A stretch of DNA of 24,544 bases from Sphingobacteriales bacterium (lineage in GTDB: Bacteria; Bacteroidota; Bacteroidia; Chitinophagales; JADIYW01): NCBI GenBank assembly GCA_016721245.1, contig JADKIQ010000026.1:1-24544 (forward strand). The letters are read 5' to 3'. Under the pieces are notes generated by a model. It ran no database searches, was not told where the DNA came from, and worked only from the letters and a program-made list of their open reading frames with translations. Within the stretch, counting starts at the first letter, position 1, and each line of letters starts with the position of its first letter. Positions 15,919-23,813 of the stretch are shown piece by piece. Both the position numbers and the translations under genes were made by a program.

Positions 15919-16677
15919 CTAATGTGCTACCAATACAATAAACGCACCAATACCAACTGATACTAAAGCAATCCTAAAGGCATTTACTGCAACAGTTGCA
16001 CCACTTGTAACGAAAGTGTATAATGCTTTAGCCTTTGCAGCAGCCTGTGTAAATACCGAGTCTCTTTTACTTAATTCCTCTTGTATCTGTTGTAAGCCTT
16101 GCGTAATTGCCATTACAGCATTCAACTTTAATAAAGTTTGTTCAAACTTCTTATTTTCACCACCATATAAAGCTAATGCACCTTGAGCGACTTGGTAGCC
16201 TGATGCTACTGTACTAATAGCACGAACCGCCTTATCTAAATTTCGAGTATCTGAACCGCTATTTTTAATTTCAGCGTTTAAATCTCCGATAGTATCTTTT
16301 AGTTCACCTGCTTTTTTTCTTAAAGTATCTTGTTGCGATGTAAGGTCTTTATATGTCTGTGTGTTTGTTTGACCTGCTTTTTCTAATGCCTTTATTGAAC
16401 GCTCTAAGTTCCCTATCTCGTTTGTAGTATCTCGTAATTCCTTTTTTAAAGTATCATTACTTTCCGCATACGCTTTTGATGCTATCGTTGCTGCGTTAAT
16501 TTCCTTAGTTAAATCCTTAAATTCTTGGCTTGACTTGTCTAATGTATCGAGTTTCTTTTGAGCCTCTGCCATTGATTTATCCAATTCAGTAAAGCCTTTT
16601 GCGCTTAGACTTAAATCCTGAATTAATTTATCAAAACCCTGTGACTTTAAATCGGCTATTATACTCTCATCTGCCAT
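15919..16677 (-). CDS. Tape measure protein, N-terminal part
   Basis: The true start of the tape measure gene: ATG 16677 lies 17 nt after the -7 box of promoter copy D. The 252-aa frame has coiled coils over residues 25-150 (ELDKSMAEAQKKLDTLDKSS and onwards) and ends in a membrane-like segment (NAFRIALVSVGIGAFIVLV). One missing base near 15925 leads on to AANWDKLKLAIASTRDKLK. Joined with the later fragments, the protein is about 770 aa across 14364-16677. Tape measure length sets tail length at roughly 0.15 nm per residue, so a non-contractile tail of around 115 nm is implied. The protein lines the tail tube and is ejected during infection. The chaperone pair directly upstream supports the call. 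Confidence 0.75.
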   Translation of the reverse strand: MADESIIADLKSQGFDKLIQDLSLSAKGFTELDKSMAEAQKKLDTLDKSSQEFKDLTKEINAATIASKAYAESNDTLKKELRDTTNEIGNLERSIKALEKAGQTNTQTYKDLTSQQDTLRKKAGELKDTIGDLNAEIKNSGSDTRNLDKAVRAISTVASGYQVAQGALALYGGENKKFEQTLLKLNAVMAITQGLQQIQEELSKRDSVFTQAAAKAKALYTFVTSGATVAVNAFRIALVSVGIGAFIVLVAH

Positions 16678-16694
16678 TACAACATATTATCTTA

Positions 16695-16735
16695 CAAAGA
16701 TATACATTGCTAAATATCAACTATTTACTATTTTG
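16695..16735 (-). promoter_or_regulatory. Phage late promoter, copy D (tape measure/tail operon)
   Basis: CAAAATAGTAAA (16735-16724), 21 nt, then TATCTTTG (16702-16695). It lies between the stop of the chaperone frameshift product (16738) and the tape measure ATG (16677), leaving about 17 nt from box to start codon. Confidence 0.75.
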
Positions 16736-16737
16736 AA

Positions 16738-17495
16738 CTATTCTTGATTGTTCAACGCTTTCTGTTGCTCTTGTTCTAAGTGTTTTATATAGAGATGTTG
16801 TAAATCGAAATACTCTTTAATGTTTAATTTTTGATAGTCTAAAACCGTCATACCTGAATGTTTCGCTATCCTTTCTTCATTCTCTAACCAGTCACGTTTA
16901 AAGTCGATTGGATGCTTTGCGATTGTATCTCCAACAACTTGACTATGTCCTTTATCATTTGTTCCGTATTCTGCTCTAATATAATGTCCAAATCTTTGGC
17001 TATGGTTTGAACACTCAAAAAAAAAACATCCCTCATCTCTTGGTCTTTATTGATAAGACTTAATTTCTTTTCGTTAAACACATCTGAATAACCGCCTTCG
17101 ATTTCATCCTCTAACAGATAGAACATACAAAATAACATTTCTTGGTATTTCAATTGTAATGATGTTTTACCGAATATGTAAGACTTTTGAAACTCAATCA
17201 GTGTGTTTATTGATAACGCATTATCTAAGATATTGATTCCTGAAATTACTTGTTTATTCTTGTCGAGTATCGTGTCAAAGAATTTTTCCACTGTTTTCTT
17301 ATCAGCACCATACATTGTTATATAGTTCAATGCCTCGTTTAGTGCGTAATAGTGCCGACTTGCAATAGAACCGTAATACTCTTTTGAGTAAGTGTATAAT
17401 TTTTCACCTGTTTTGAATGTGTGAACGTGCGTTAAAGGAATACGCCTTTTATCCTTTTTAGCGAATAGGTTTCTTATTTTATTTAGAAATTTCAT
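16738..17495 (-). CDS. Tail assembly chaperone, long form made by -1 frameshift (GT-like)
   Basis: Slipping -1 at TTTAAAC (16902-16896) after codon 200 gives 52 more residues, RDWLENEERIAKHSGMTVLD, YQKLNIKEYFDLQHLYIKHL, then EQEQQKALNNQE, total 252 aa, with the stop at 16738. The added part is plainly protein-like and has no good start of its own. Phage tail chaperones very often come as a short and a frameshifted long form, with the added domain binding tape measure and tube subunits; the arrangement here matches. Because other genes nearby contain indels, a base error cannot be fully excluded, but the perfect slippery site so near the stop argues for programmed frameshifting. Confidence 0.65.
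16884..17495 (-). CDS. Tail assembly chaperone, short form (G-like)
   Basis: The 203-aa protein directly upstream of the tape measure gene has the place and size of the lambda gpG-type chaperone, which coats the tape measure protein during tail assembly. The start is basic (MKFLNKIRNLFAKKDKRR), the middle is helical (residues 50-130), and the end is a charged helix (AKDLDIILEQNTEQMIKDIV) finishing TLNVTG. Three codons before its stop lies T TTA AAC, which allows passage into the -1 frame to make the long form. Its start overlaps the upstream gene by 17 nt. A run of ten T (17017-17026) in codons 157-160 is a second possible slip point. Confidence 0.65.
   Translation of the reverse strand: MKFLNKIRNLFAKKDKRRIPLTHVHTFKTGEKLYTYSKEYYGSIASRHYYALNEALNYITMYGADKKTVEKFFDTILDKNKQVISGINILDNALSINTLIEFQKSYIFGKTSLQLKYQEMLFCMFYLLEDEIEGGYSDVFNEKKLSLINKDQEMRDVFFLSVQTIAKDLDIILEQNTEQMIKDIVKLLEIQSQSIQSTLNVTG
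16896..16902 (-). promoter_or_regulatory. -1 ribosomal frameshift slippery heptamer T TTA AAC
   Basis: In the zero frame the codons are TTA AAC (codons 199-200), fitting the X XXY YYZ rule exactly; the zero-frame stop is three codons later. I did not find a clear downstream stem or pseudoknot by eye. Confidence 0.65.
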
Positions 17496-17727
17496 ATCTA
17501 TTTTTAAAATCCTTTGAACAATGCGACTTCATTTTACTTAGTATAGTTTCTTTGTCTTTGAACTCATTACAAAAATACAAAAAACTATTTAAATTGTATA
17601 GGTAAAATTTATCATCCAAACTCATATTTCGGTCTGTTGCATTTAAAGATAGGATTTCACCACGCAAATACATACGCATTTCTAAAATAGTTAAACTTTT
17701 GCAATTATCAAATACTTTTTGAATCAT
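17479..17727 (-). CDS. Small hypothetical protein
   Basis: An 82-aa product (MIQKVFDNCKSLTILEMRMY, DDKFYLYNLNSFLYFCNEFK) that looks helical and basic at its end. Its ATG overlaps the upstream stop as ATGA and its stop lies 17 nt inside the chaperone gene, so it belongs to the terminase-tail operon. There is no known motif. Confidence 0.5.
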   Translation of the reverse strand: MIQKVFDNCKSLTILEMRMYLRGEILSLNATDRNMSLDDKFYLYNLNSFLYFCNEFKDKETILSKMKSHCSKDFKNRYEISK

Positions 17728-17912
17728 GGCTTATTTTTAATAAAATCTTTATAAATATCAACTTTTATTTTATTTTCACTTGGATATTTATTTAATTCAA
17801 TATTCAACTCATCTAATAATTGTTTATCAAGTTTTTTTGTTAATTCTTCTTTTGCCTGTTTTATGTCATCAGGGTGAAATTTTCCTGTATTAAAATTAAA
17901 TCTTAAATTCAT
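17724..17912 (-). CDS. Small hypothetical protein after large terminase
   Basis: A 62-aa, highly charged product (DDIKQAKEELTKKLDKQLLD) predicted to be mostly one helix. Start and stop overlap both neighbours by ATGA, implying coupled translation with the terminase. Family unknown; head-tail completion or tail assembly roles are possible. Confidence 0.5.
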   Translation of the reverse strand: MNLRFNFNTGKFHPDDIKQAKEELTKKLDKQLLDELNIELNKYPSENKIKVDIYKDFIKNKP

Positions 17913-19420
17913 GGCTTATAACTATTTTTAAGGCTATCAATATACTGACTTATTACTCTCATGTCTGATGTAAATATACCATTTCTATAACAAAACCAAA
18001 AATCATCTAAGTACCTAACAGCATCTAATATGTGTAATCCAAATTGCTTTTTAGCCTCGTTTAAAGTTCTATCTTTGTCAGGGAAAGCCAAAAGTATATC
18101 ATCTTCTATCATTTGATTACAGATATTGAACTGACCTTTCTTTAATTCTCGATAAACTTTATTTGATAGTTCACCACTAAATACGTGAGATGAATTAGTT
18201 TTTCTAATGTAGATTTGTGATGTACTTATTTTTAACTCACTTTTTATTGTAGTATAAAAACTATGTTGGTCTTTAGTGTCAGCACCACCACTCTTTCCAC
18301 TTGCATCGCCTGTAACCCTTAATTGAATAGATGAAAACAAACCGCTATCTATATACTTTTGCTTTATAAGAAAACACACCGCTTCCAATGGACTCTTATT
18401 TGCTATTGTTTTCGGAGTTGCTAATATAACATCAAACTTGCTAAATGATAGCGTACTTTGATTGAATTGACCTATCACAGCAGTACATGGTTCTTTATTA
18501 AAGTCAAAGCTAATATCCAAATAAGCTGATTTACTTATATCGTATTGTAAGTTAAAATGTTTCTCTGTTGAGTAAGAATAAAAGAACTTTTCGCTTAAAT
18601 CCTTATCAGTAGGATTTTGTTGATATTGAGTTAAGAATACATAGTTGCTATTTTCTTTAACATTTTCAATAGTTTCTTTCTTATAATCCCAAAGGTAACT
18701 CCCATCCTCGTTTATTGCAGGTAGGTTTATGTGATGCCAACCGCCACGCTTTAACAATACACCGCTTAAATCATCTTTGTGCAAGCGTTGCATAATTACA
18801 ATAATAGGTGTATTCGGGTTATTACATCTTGAAATAATAGTATTATCGAACCTATCGTTAACAGTTGTTCTTACTAATGTTGAGTTTGCATCTAATGGCT
18901 TTAAAGGGTCATCTATTATAATTGCACCGCCAAAACCATCATATCCGACAATACCAGCACCAAAACCTGTTATTGCACCACCTGAAGACGTTGCATAAAC
19001 ACCGCCACCATCCTCTGTGTACCATTTAGCCTTACTGTCTGTATCTGTTTTAATCTTAATATTACAAACTTCCTGAAATGCATCCGACTTAACTAAATCT
19101 CTAACTTTGTTTGAATTTTCCAATGCTAAAGAATCGGAATAAGATGTATGTATGAATTTAGCTTTTGGGTTTATCATTAATCCTTTTGCTATAAAATTAA
19201 CTACTGCTAACTCTGTTTTACCGAAACGTGGCGGAATATTTATAATAAGCCTCGTTATTTCGTGTGTATAAACTTTCTCTAAAACATCCGATAATAACTT
19301 AAAATGGTCACCTCTTACAAACTTATTGCCTGTTTGCTTATTGTAGAAATACCTTGTAAAGAAGTAAAGGTCTGTAAGTAGCTTTGATTTAAGTATCGTT
19401 TGTTCATCATACTTGTTCAT
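17909..19420 (-). CDS. terL: Terminase large subunit
   Basis: The intact 503-aa protein has the DNA-packaging ATPase signature: Walker A-like PPRFGKTE at residues 63-70, Walker B AIIIDDPLK from 166 (acidic pair D170-D171), and a coupling-type segment IIVIMQRLHKDDLSG at 206-220. The C-terminal nuclease half shows the acidic positions expected for an RNase H-like fold: SFDFNKEP (D306), VTGDASG (D372) and ILDAVRYLDD near residue 480. It pumps DNA into the prohead through the portal and cuts concatemers. Its start overlaps the end of the small terminase frame. The gene is free of frame errors, unlike its upstream neighbour. Confidence 0.92.
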   Translation of the reverse strand: MNKYDEQTILKSKLLTDLYFFTRYFYNKQTGNKFVRGDHFKLLSDVLEKVYTHEITRLIINIPPRFGKTELAVVNFIAKGLMINPKAKFIHTSYSDSLALENSNKVRDLVKSDAFQEVCNIKIKTDTDSKAKWYTEDGGGVYATSSGGAITGFGAGIVGYDGFGGAIIIDDPLKPLDANSTLVRTTVNDRFDNTIISRCNNPNTPIIVIMQRLHKDDLSGVLLKRGGWHHINLPAINEDGSYLWDYKKETIENVKENSNYVFLTQYQQNPTDKDLSEKFFYSYSTEKHFNLQYDISKSAYLDISFDFNKEPCTAVIGQFNQSTLSFSKFDVILATPKTIANKSPLEAVCFLIKQKYIDSGLFSSIQLRVTGDASGKSGGADTKDQHSFYTTIKSELKISTSQIYIRKTNSSHVFSGELSNKVYRELKKGQFNICNQMIEDDILLAFPDKDRTLNEAKKQFGLHILDAVRYLDDFWFCYRNGIFTSDMRVISQYIDSLKNSYKP

Positions 19421-19894
19421 CTAATTTCTTTTGGATTTCTTTTGCTTGTTCGTATGTTACCTCATTAACACCTAAACTACCTTTTATTGTATTATCTATT
19501 TTTGAGGCACTTAAGCACCATCAATTTATTCAACAATTGAACTATAGCTTTTGTTCTATCATTACAGTCAGGTTCTACATATGAATCAATAACGCCTTCT
19601 TTTGTAAATATAGGTTTTGATATTTTTAACTTTTATATGATCAGATAAAATCTTGCTCTTTCTGTTTTTAATTGTGAAATAATTGCATCTTTATACGGCC
19701 ATTTTCGTAAGCCAATAAATGCTATTGATGTCTTTTGCTTTAATCCTTGGTATATATAGCGTATTTTTAGCCAACACCTTGTTGTCAGCTGTTGCCTCGA
19801 GTCGTTCTTGCATCTACTGCATTAAGTATGCATCTTAAAAATTCCATTTTTCAACTGTTTGCAAATCAATATGTGATTTAATCGTAGGTTCCAT
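19407..19894 (-). pseudogene. Terminase small subunit remnant, many frameshifts
   Basis: The 488-nt span has the length of a small terminase gene (about 160 aa), and its end overlaps the large terminase start. All three frames carry protein-like pieces in order: MEPTIKSHIDLQTVEKW, MEFLRCILNAVDAR, EATADNKVLAKNTLYIP, KTSIAFIGLRKWPYKDAIIS, ARILSDHIKVK, ISKPIFTKEGVIDSYVEPDC, NDRTKAIVQLLNKL, SASKIDNTIKGSLGVNEVTY, and EQAKEIQKKLDEQV. Four to six single-base shifts would be needed. The identity is inferred from position; I cannot point to a DNA-binding motif with confidence. Such damage beside an intact terL suggests poor base calls here or true decay. Confidence 0.5.
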
Positions 19895-19896
19895 TT

Positions 19897-20007
19897 TTAT
19901 CTTATTAAACCTCCTATAAATAAAACAAAAGATACCACAAATATAGATACCAATAATGCAGTAACTATAAATGCAGTTGCTAATGTTATGACTATTAATT
20001 TATTCAT
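19897..20007 (-). CDS. 36-aa single-span membrane protein
   Basis: The ATG is 1 nt after the FkbM gene stop; the product MNKLIVITLATAFIVTALLV then SIFVVSFVLFIGGLIR is one long hydrophobic helix with short basic ends. It stops 2 nt before the small terminase ATG. An AGGAGG-like stretch lies in its last codons, an unusual Shine-Dalgarno-like site for this genome, 14 nt before the next start. It could be a holin-like or superinfection protein; no family can be named. Confidence 0.5.
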   Translation of the reverse strand: MNKLIVITLATAFIVTALLVSIFVVSFVLFIGGLIR

Positions 20008-20008
20008 T

Positions 20009-20641
20009 TTATTTTCTTATCCAAAAACCGTCACCCCATGCATCTTGTCCTTTGTTGTTCTTAACCCATTTAGCAACTTCTTTAAATTCAAATCCATTAT
20101 TAGTTAACCATTGATTTACTTCATCGAATAACGGAATGCCTTTGTAAACTTCTGTCTTATTCACTTCACAATATACATAATTTATTTGAGAAATCAAAGT
20201 TCCTAATGATTTTAATGCAGATAACTCGTTCCCCTGAATATCCAAATTTATAAACTCATAATCCGATAAATCATTAAATATACTGTCTATCCTTTTGGCT
20301 TTTATCTGTACTGAATTATTGAAATGTACGTTTGAATGCATTTCTTTATGTTCACCAAATTCAAAAATAGATGAACTTTCACCGTTGTTATCACTTATGT
20401 TTAATACATAGTCTTTTTCTATGTCGCTAATTAACTCACAAAAACATAAAACATTTGGATATTGTTTTGTATTCTCTTTAAGTTGGTTAAATACCTCAAT
20501 TATAGGTTCTATCCATATTGTTCTTTCAATTCCATTATCGTAATAGGCTTTACATTCAGCACCGTTATTTGCTCCAATATGGATAACGCCTTTGGGTTTT
20601 ATATTGTACTTTTTAATTAACTTATCGAATGGTATTAACAT
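20009..20641 (-). CDS. FkbM family methyltransferase
   Basis: The 210-aa protein has the FkbM pattern: motif I GVIHIGANNGAE at residues 18-29, an acidic SAM-ribose site in IWIEPI (E45), the NGESSSI segment at 86-92 where FkbM proteins have N-x-G-x-S-S/A-S, and EFINLDIQGNELSALKSLG at 129-147. Family members O-methylate sugars and other small molecules. With the ketoisomerase, aminotransferase and glycosyltransferase upstream, a glycan methylation role is likely. Its ATG overlaps the stop of the HNH gene (ATGTTAA), so it is read in the same operon. It is complete at both ends. Confidence 0.85.
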   Translation of the reverse strand: MLIPFDKLIKKYNIKPKGVIHIGANNGAECKAYYDNGIERTIWIEPIIEVFNQLKENTKQYPNVLCFCELISDIEKDYVLNISDNNGESSSIFEFGEHKEMHSNVHFNNSVQIKAKRIDSIFNDLSDYEFINLDIQGNELSALKSLGTLISQINYVYCEVNKTEVYKGIPLFDEVNQWLTNNGFEFKEVAKWVKNNKGQDAWGDGFWIRK

Positions 20642-21090
20642 ATTACTGATTTATGCCTAAAGCCTGTGTTTATATTTGATATATTCTTAAATGTAGTTCC
20701 GTATTCAACTGCTAATTTAGCGTGAGTTATATTTCCGCTTTTTAGCTTTGTTTTTATCTCTATTACTTCATTTCTATTTAAACGTTTTGGCTGTTTATAT
20801 TTCCTACCTATTAGGTTTTCAGATTGAGTTACATATCTTAAATTTTCAACTCTATTGTCTGTTTTATTTCCGTTTATATGGTCAACTTGTGGCTTATTAT
20901 ATGGATTTTCACAAAATTCATTTGCAACCAAAACGTGTACTCTTTTTGTTTTACCTTTTGATGATATTTTCATATATCCAGTATCACTTTTATATTGCTT
21001 TCTTTGTTTATGTGTTAATGCATTTCTTACATTACCTAAATTAGAAACATCAACACATGGCAATATTCTACTATTTTTCCAAACTTCCAT
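20635..21090 (-). CDS. HNH homing endonuclease with NUMOD4-like start
   Basis: The 151-aa protein begins like NUMOD4 (EVWKNS, DVSNLGNVRN, residues 2-23), has the HNH core VDHINGNKTDNRVENLRYVT at 69-88, and ends with an HTH-like region (NEVIEIKTKLKSGNITHAKL, VEYGTTFKNISNI). Such enzymes cut a specific site and spread their own gene, and are common between phage genes. It is inserted in the methyltransferase cassette with start and stop overlapping both neighbours (TAATG and ATGTTAA), unusually tight for a mobile gene. No intron borders are seen; it appears free-standing. Confidence 0.88.
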   Translation of the reverse strand: MEVWKNSRILPCVDVSNLGNVRNALTHKQRKQYKSDTGYMKISSKGKTKRVHVLVANEFCENPYNKPQVDHINGNKTDNRVENLRYVTQSENLIGRKYKQPKRLNRNEVIEIKTKLKSGNITHAKLAVEYGTTFKNISNINTGFRHKSVIC

Positions 21091-21233
21091 TACTTCTGTT
21101 TTATCTGTTTACACTGCTTTATAAAGGCTTTTATTTCCGTTGCCGTTACATCTTTAGGCAATTCAATAAATCCTACTCTATTGACTCCTATTTTAATCGC
21201 TATTCGTGCGTATGGTATTGTTTCTTCACTCAT
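21090..21233 (-). CDS. 47-aa conserved-looking small protein
   Basis: MSEETIPYARIAIKIGVNRV, then GFIELPKDVTATEIKAFIKQ, then CKQIKQK. It starts with ATGA overlap on the methyltransferase stop and ends with TAATG overlap on the HNH start, so it is a coupled cistron. A small alpha/beta fold is plausible (two strands then a helix). Function unknown. Confidence 0.5.
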   Translation of the reverse strand: MSEETIPYARIAIKIGVNRVGFIELPKDVTATEIKAFIKQCKQIKQK

Positions 21234-22426
21234 TTTATTGCATCTATTATTAGTGACGTATATTTTAACTCTCCGTTTATGTTTCTTTCATCAAATTCAG
21301 CACTTCTACCTACAAATCCATCATTTACACTCCAATCCTTTTTATTGAATTTTCCATCTTTCCAATACTCAATCGGTTCAACCTTAAATCCGTACTTAGT
21401 TAGTATTTCGCTTAAACTATCTATATTGAATAAATGTTTATGGTCATCACTACCAGCACCTGTACCACCTACCTTTACTTCATTGATATATTTTTCATCG
21501 GGAAAATATCCGTCAGGTACGGCAATTCTTAACTTTCCACCTATTTTTAACGAGTTGTAAAGATTCATAACAGCACTTTCAACATCTTTTAAATGTTCAA
21601 ATACGTGACTTGCAAAAAAATTATCTGCATTTTTGGTTTCAAAATAATATTCAAAGTCATCTTTTAATTCAGCATCAATTTCTTCTTGGTTTGTTACAAT
21701 CCAACTTGCATCATGCATTATATCACCACCACCGATTACTACTTTTAACGGATTTGCTTGTATTATCCTGTTTTTAAGCTGTCTTAATGGATGCAACTCA
21801 TATTTAGTCATATCCTTGACTTTGTTTTTTAAAAGAAATGATGAACCGCCATTTTCCCAATTTGTAAAGCCTGGACTATTCTCTTTTACAATCTCGAAAC
21901 CCATTTTCTCTAAAAGTTGATTAAAGTCATTTCTATTGATTATAGAGTGAAATGTATTTGAGTTGTAAGAAGGATTTACCGTAAATGTAGTCTTTTTGCT
22001 TTCTGTTATTTCCTGTCTGTGAACTATTACATACTTATTAGCGTGTGTTAAAACTCTTTCAAGTATATAAAGTCCATTTTGCATTATATCAATAACACCG
22101 TTTAATACAATTACATCAAACTTTCTTATCCAGCCTAAGTTATCTTCAATTAAATCTACTGATTTGTAAAAGTATTGTGGATAGTTACGCATTGCACATC
22201 CTGAAATTATTGGAGGTAAATCAGCACCATAAAACTCAAACCCTTTGCAAAATTGAGATATTCGTGCCGTTCATTACCTAAATCTAATAGTTTGCCTTTC
22301 CACATTGTCTAACAAATCCGTAAAAGCCTTAAAATGTGGATGCGTATCTTCACTCATACTCGCATCGTGCGCCCGATTCATAGACTCAACACATTCTTTT
22401 TGATACCAACAGATATTATTACTCAT
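21230..22426 (-). CDS. Two-module SAM methyltransferase, frameshifted in the first module
   Basis: From ATG 22426 (MSNNICWYQKECVESMNRAH) to 21230 the restored protein is about 398 aa. Module 1 carries KGKLLDLGNERHEYLNFAKG and YGADLPP (SAM motif I region, lacking the usual second Gly of DLGCG), then FDVIVLNGVIDIMQN. Module 2 from about residue 200 (MTKYELHPLRQLKN) has ASHVFEHLKD, LKIGGKLRIAVPDGYFPDEK, GGTGAGSDDHKHLFN and LKYTSLIIDAIK, a pattern I know from predicted SAM-dependent methyltransferases of polysaccharide loci. Two single-base gaps, at 22297-22299 and 22241-22243, break module 1; the long intact part is 21230-22192. The stop overlaps the next start. Confidence 0.7.
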
Positions 22427-22940
22427 TATTTTTCGGTTTAAATGAATAAAGTGCATAAGCAAAATCCTGAATATCTAAAAATGTTTCAACCTCTCTATAT
22501 TCTAATCTATCACACGCTGGATTTGGATTTCTGTAATCGTGTATTAAAATAACTCCATTTGGTTTTAATAATTCAACCGCTACTTTTGCACATTCAACCC
22601 TTGCACGTCCATCAATAAATATAAGGTCAAATTTGCGTTTAAATACTTTAGGTAAGTTTATGTAATCTCTATAATTTTCTAAAGTTCCATCATTACCACG
22701 TTTCTCTATTGAATTAGGCATAATATGGTATGCTTTTACATTTGGTAAATTTTCAGCTTCTATTAGCTTAAAATAGGCTCTGTCATGTTCAATAGTTACA
22801 ACGTCTTTTACACGTTTTGATATTGCTTTTGTAGAACTACCTGAACCCCATTCTAATACTTCCATATCTTTATTTAGATGTGAAAATAAAAAATCCTCTT
22901 CTTCTTTGCAATTAAAAAAACATTCTTTACAATCGTGCAT
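22419..22940 (-). CDS. Class I SAM-dependent methyltransferase
   Basis: From ATG 22940 the product is 173 aa (a TTG at 22961 would add 7). SAM motif I is VLEWGSGSSTKAI at residues 28-40, followed by TIEHD (acidic ribose site) and FDLIFIDGRARVECAKVAVE at 104-123, then PNGVILIHDYRNPNPACDRL. The IDGRxR form resembles methyltransferases of cell-surface glycan and small-molecule pathways. A Cys-rich start (MHDCKECFFNC) is notable. Both ends overlap neighbouring genes, keeping it in the cassette. The substrate cannot be read from sequence. Confidence 0.75.
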   Translation of the reverse strand: MHDCKECFFNCKEEEDFLFSHLNKDMEVLEWGSGSSTKAISKRVKDVVTIEHDRAYFKLIEAENLPNVKAYHIMPNSIEKRGNDGTLENYRDYINLPKVFKRKFDLIFIDGRARVECAKVAVELLKPNGVILIHDYRNPNPACDRLEYREVETFLDIQDFAYALYSFKPKNNE

Positions 22941-23813
22941 ATTGTTGTAATTGTTTATCAAATTTAGTAATTAATTCTGACATATCACGCATAATTATTT
23001 CAGGATGTTTGCCTTTATATTTTTCCGTAAAACATGCACCCCTTGTATGTGGCATAAACTCTTGTACACCTTTCCATTTATTCTCAATAGCCATTCTTTT
23101 AGTATCGCAACCATTAACCCATTCTAAATAAACATCTTTAAAGTAATTAGGTATGCAATTGCCTTTTGATATTACAGCCGTTTCGTAATACTGTATTTTC
23201 TCATAAACTTGCTTAGGTGAAATGTATGAACCGTGCCACATTGTAACGCCTGTATCTTTGAACAATTGATTGCCTGTTATATCATTGCCTTGTATTTGGT
23301 TGCCATTTAACTCCAACGTAGGCTGTCTGTGTGTTAGGTAAGTACAACCTTTTCATACTTCAAAATGCGTTTAAATGAATGGTCACGTTCAAAACCGCCT
23401 ATTATTCGTTCAAAACCACCGTAAAAAGAATCTGACTTAAAGCCTAAAGATGTAGGATTTTTATCTTTTAGGTATTGTTTAACTTTCTCTATATTTTCAG
23501 GTGTGTGTATTTCATCAGAATCCACGCACCAAACATAATCCGTATCATTTGGAACTAAATTAAACCATGCTTGGCATTGTTCTGTTTTTTCTTTCCACGT
23601 TCCTGAAATTAACTTTATTTTGTTTTCTTTGTCTGGAAATTCTTTAATTATTTTTAAAGTATCATCTGTTGAGTTTGTAACGCCTTGATTATTCCAATAA
23701 GATACCGAACCTTCAGCTATACAGATAGCGTGTGCAGAATCGTATATACTTTCTAATACTTGACGTAAAAGAAAGTCACCATTAAGAACTATTATGCCGT
23801 ATGTTATTTTCAT
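22927..23813 (-). CDS. Glycosyltransferase family 2, frameshifted
   Basis: The ATGA-coupled start at 23813 opens a GT-A fold: MKITYGIIVLNGDFLLRQVL, CIAEGS, then WCVDSDEIH with the DxD metal site at D98-D100. The first frame stops at 23334; a single missing base near 23348-23353 restores FKRILKYEKGCTYLTHRQPT, a phrase typical of this family, and the second frame runs to 22927 (129 aa, 22927-23316). Full length is about 295 aa. It should transfer a sugar, perhaps the amino sugar made by the two upstream enzymes, onto a phage or host acceptor. Confidence 0.75.

Noticed and set aside
7084..16735. Reading the repeated TTTACTATTTTG motif as plus-strand promoters
   Set aside because: Plus-strand spacing to a -33 box varies, while minus-strand spacing to TAnnTTTG is constant at 21 nt and each copy precedes a leftward gene.
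19631..19650. Near-palindrome TTTTATATGATCAGATAAAA as an operator
   Set aside because: It lies in the broken small terminase coding region and such AT palindromes are expected by chance here.
21057..21560. 167-aa plus-strand frame opposite the HNH and methyltransferase genes
   Set aside because: Phe/Ser/Leu-rich shadow crossing several well-supported minus-strand genes.
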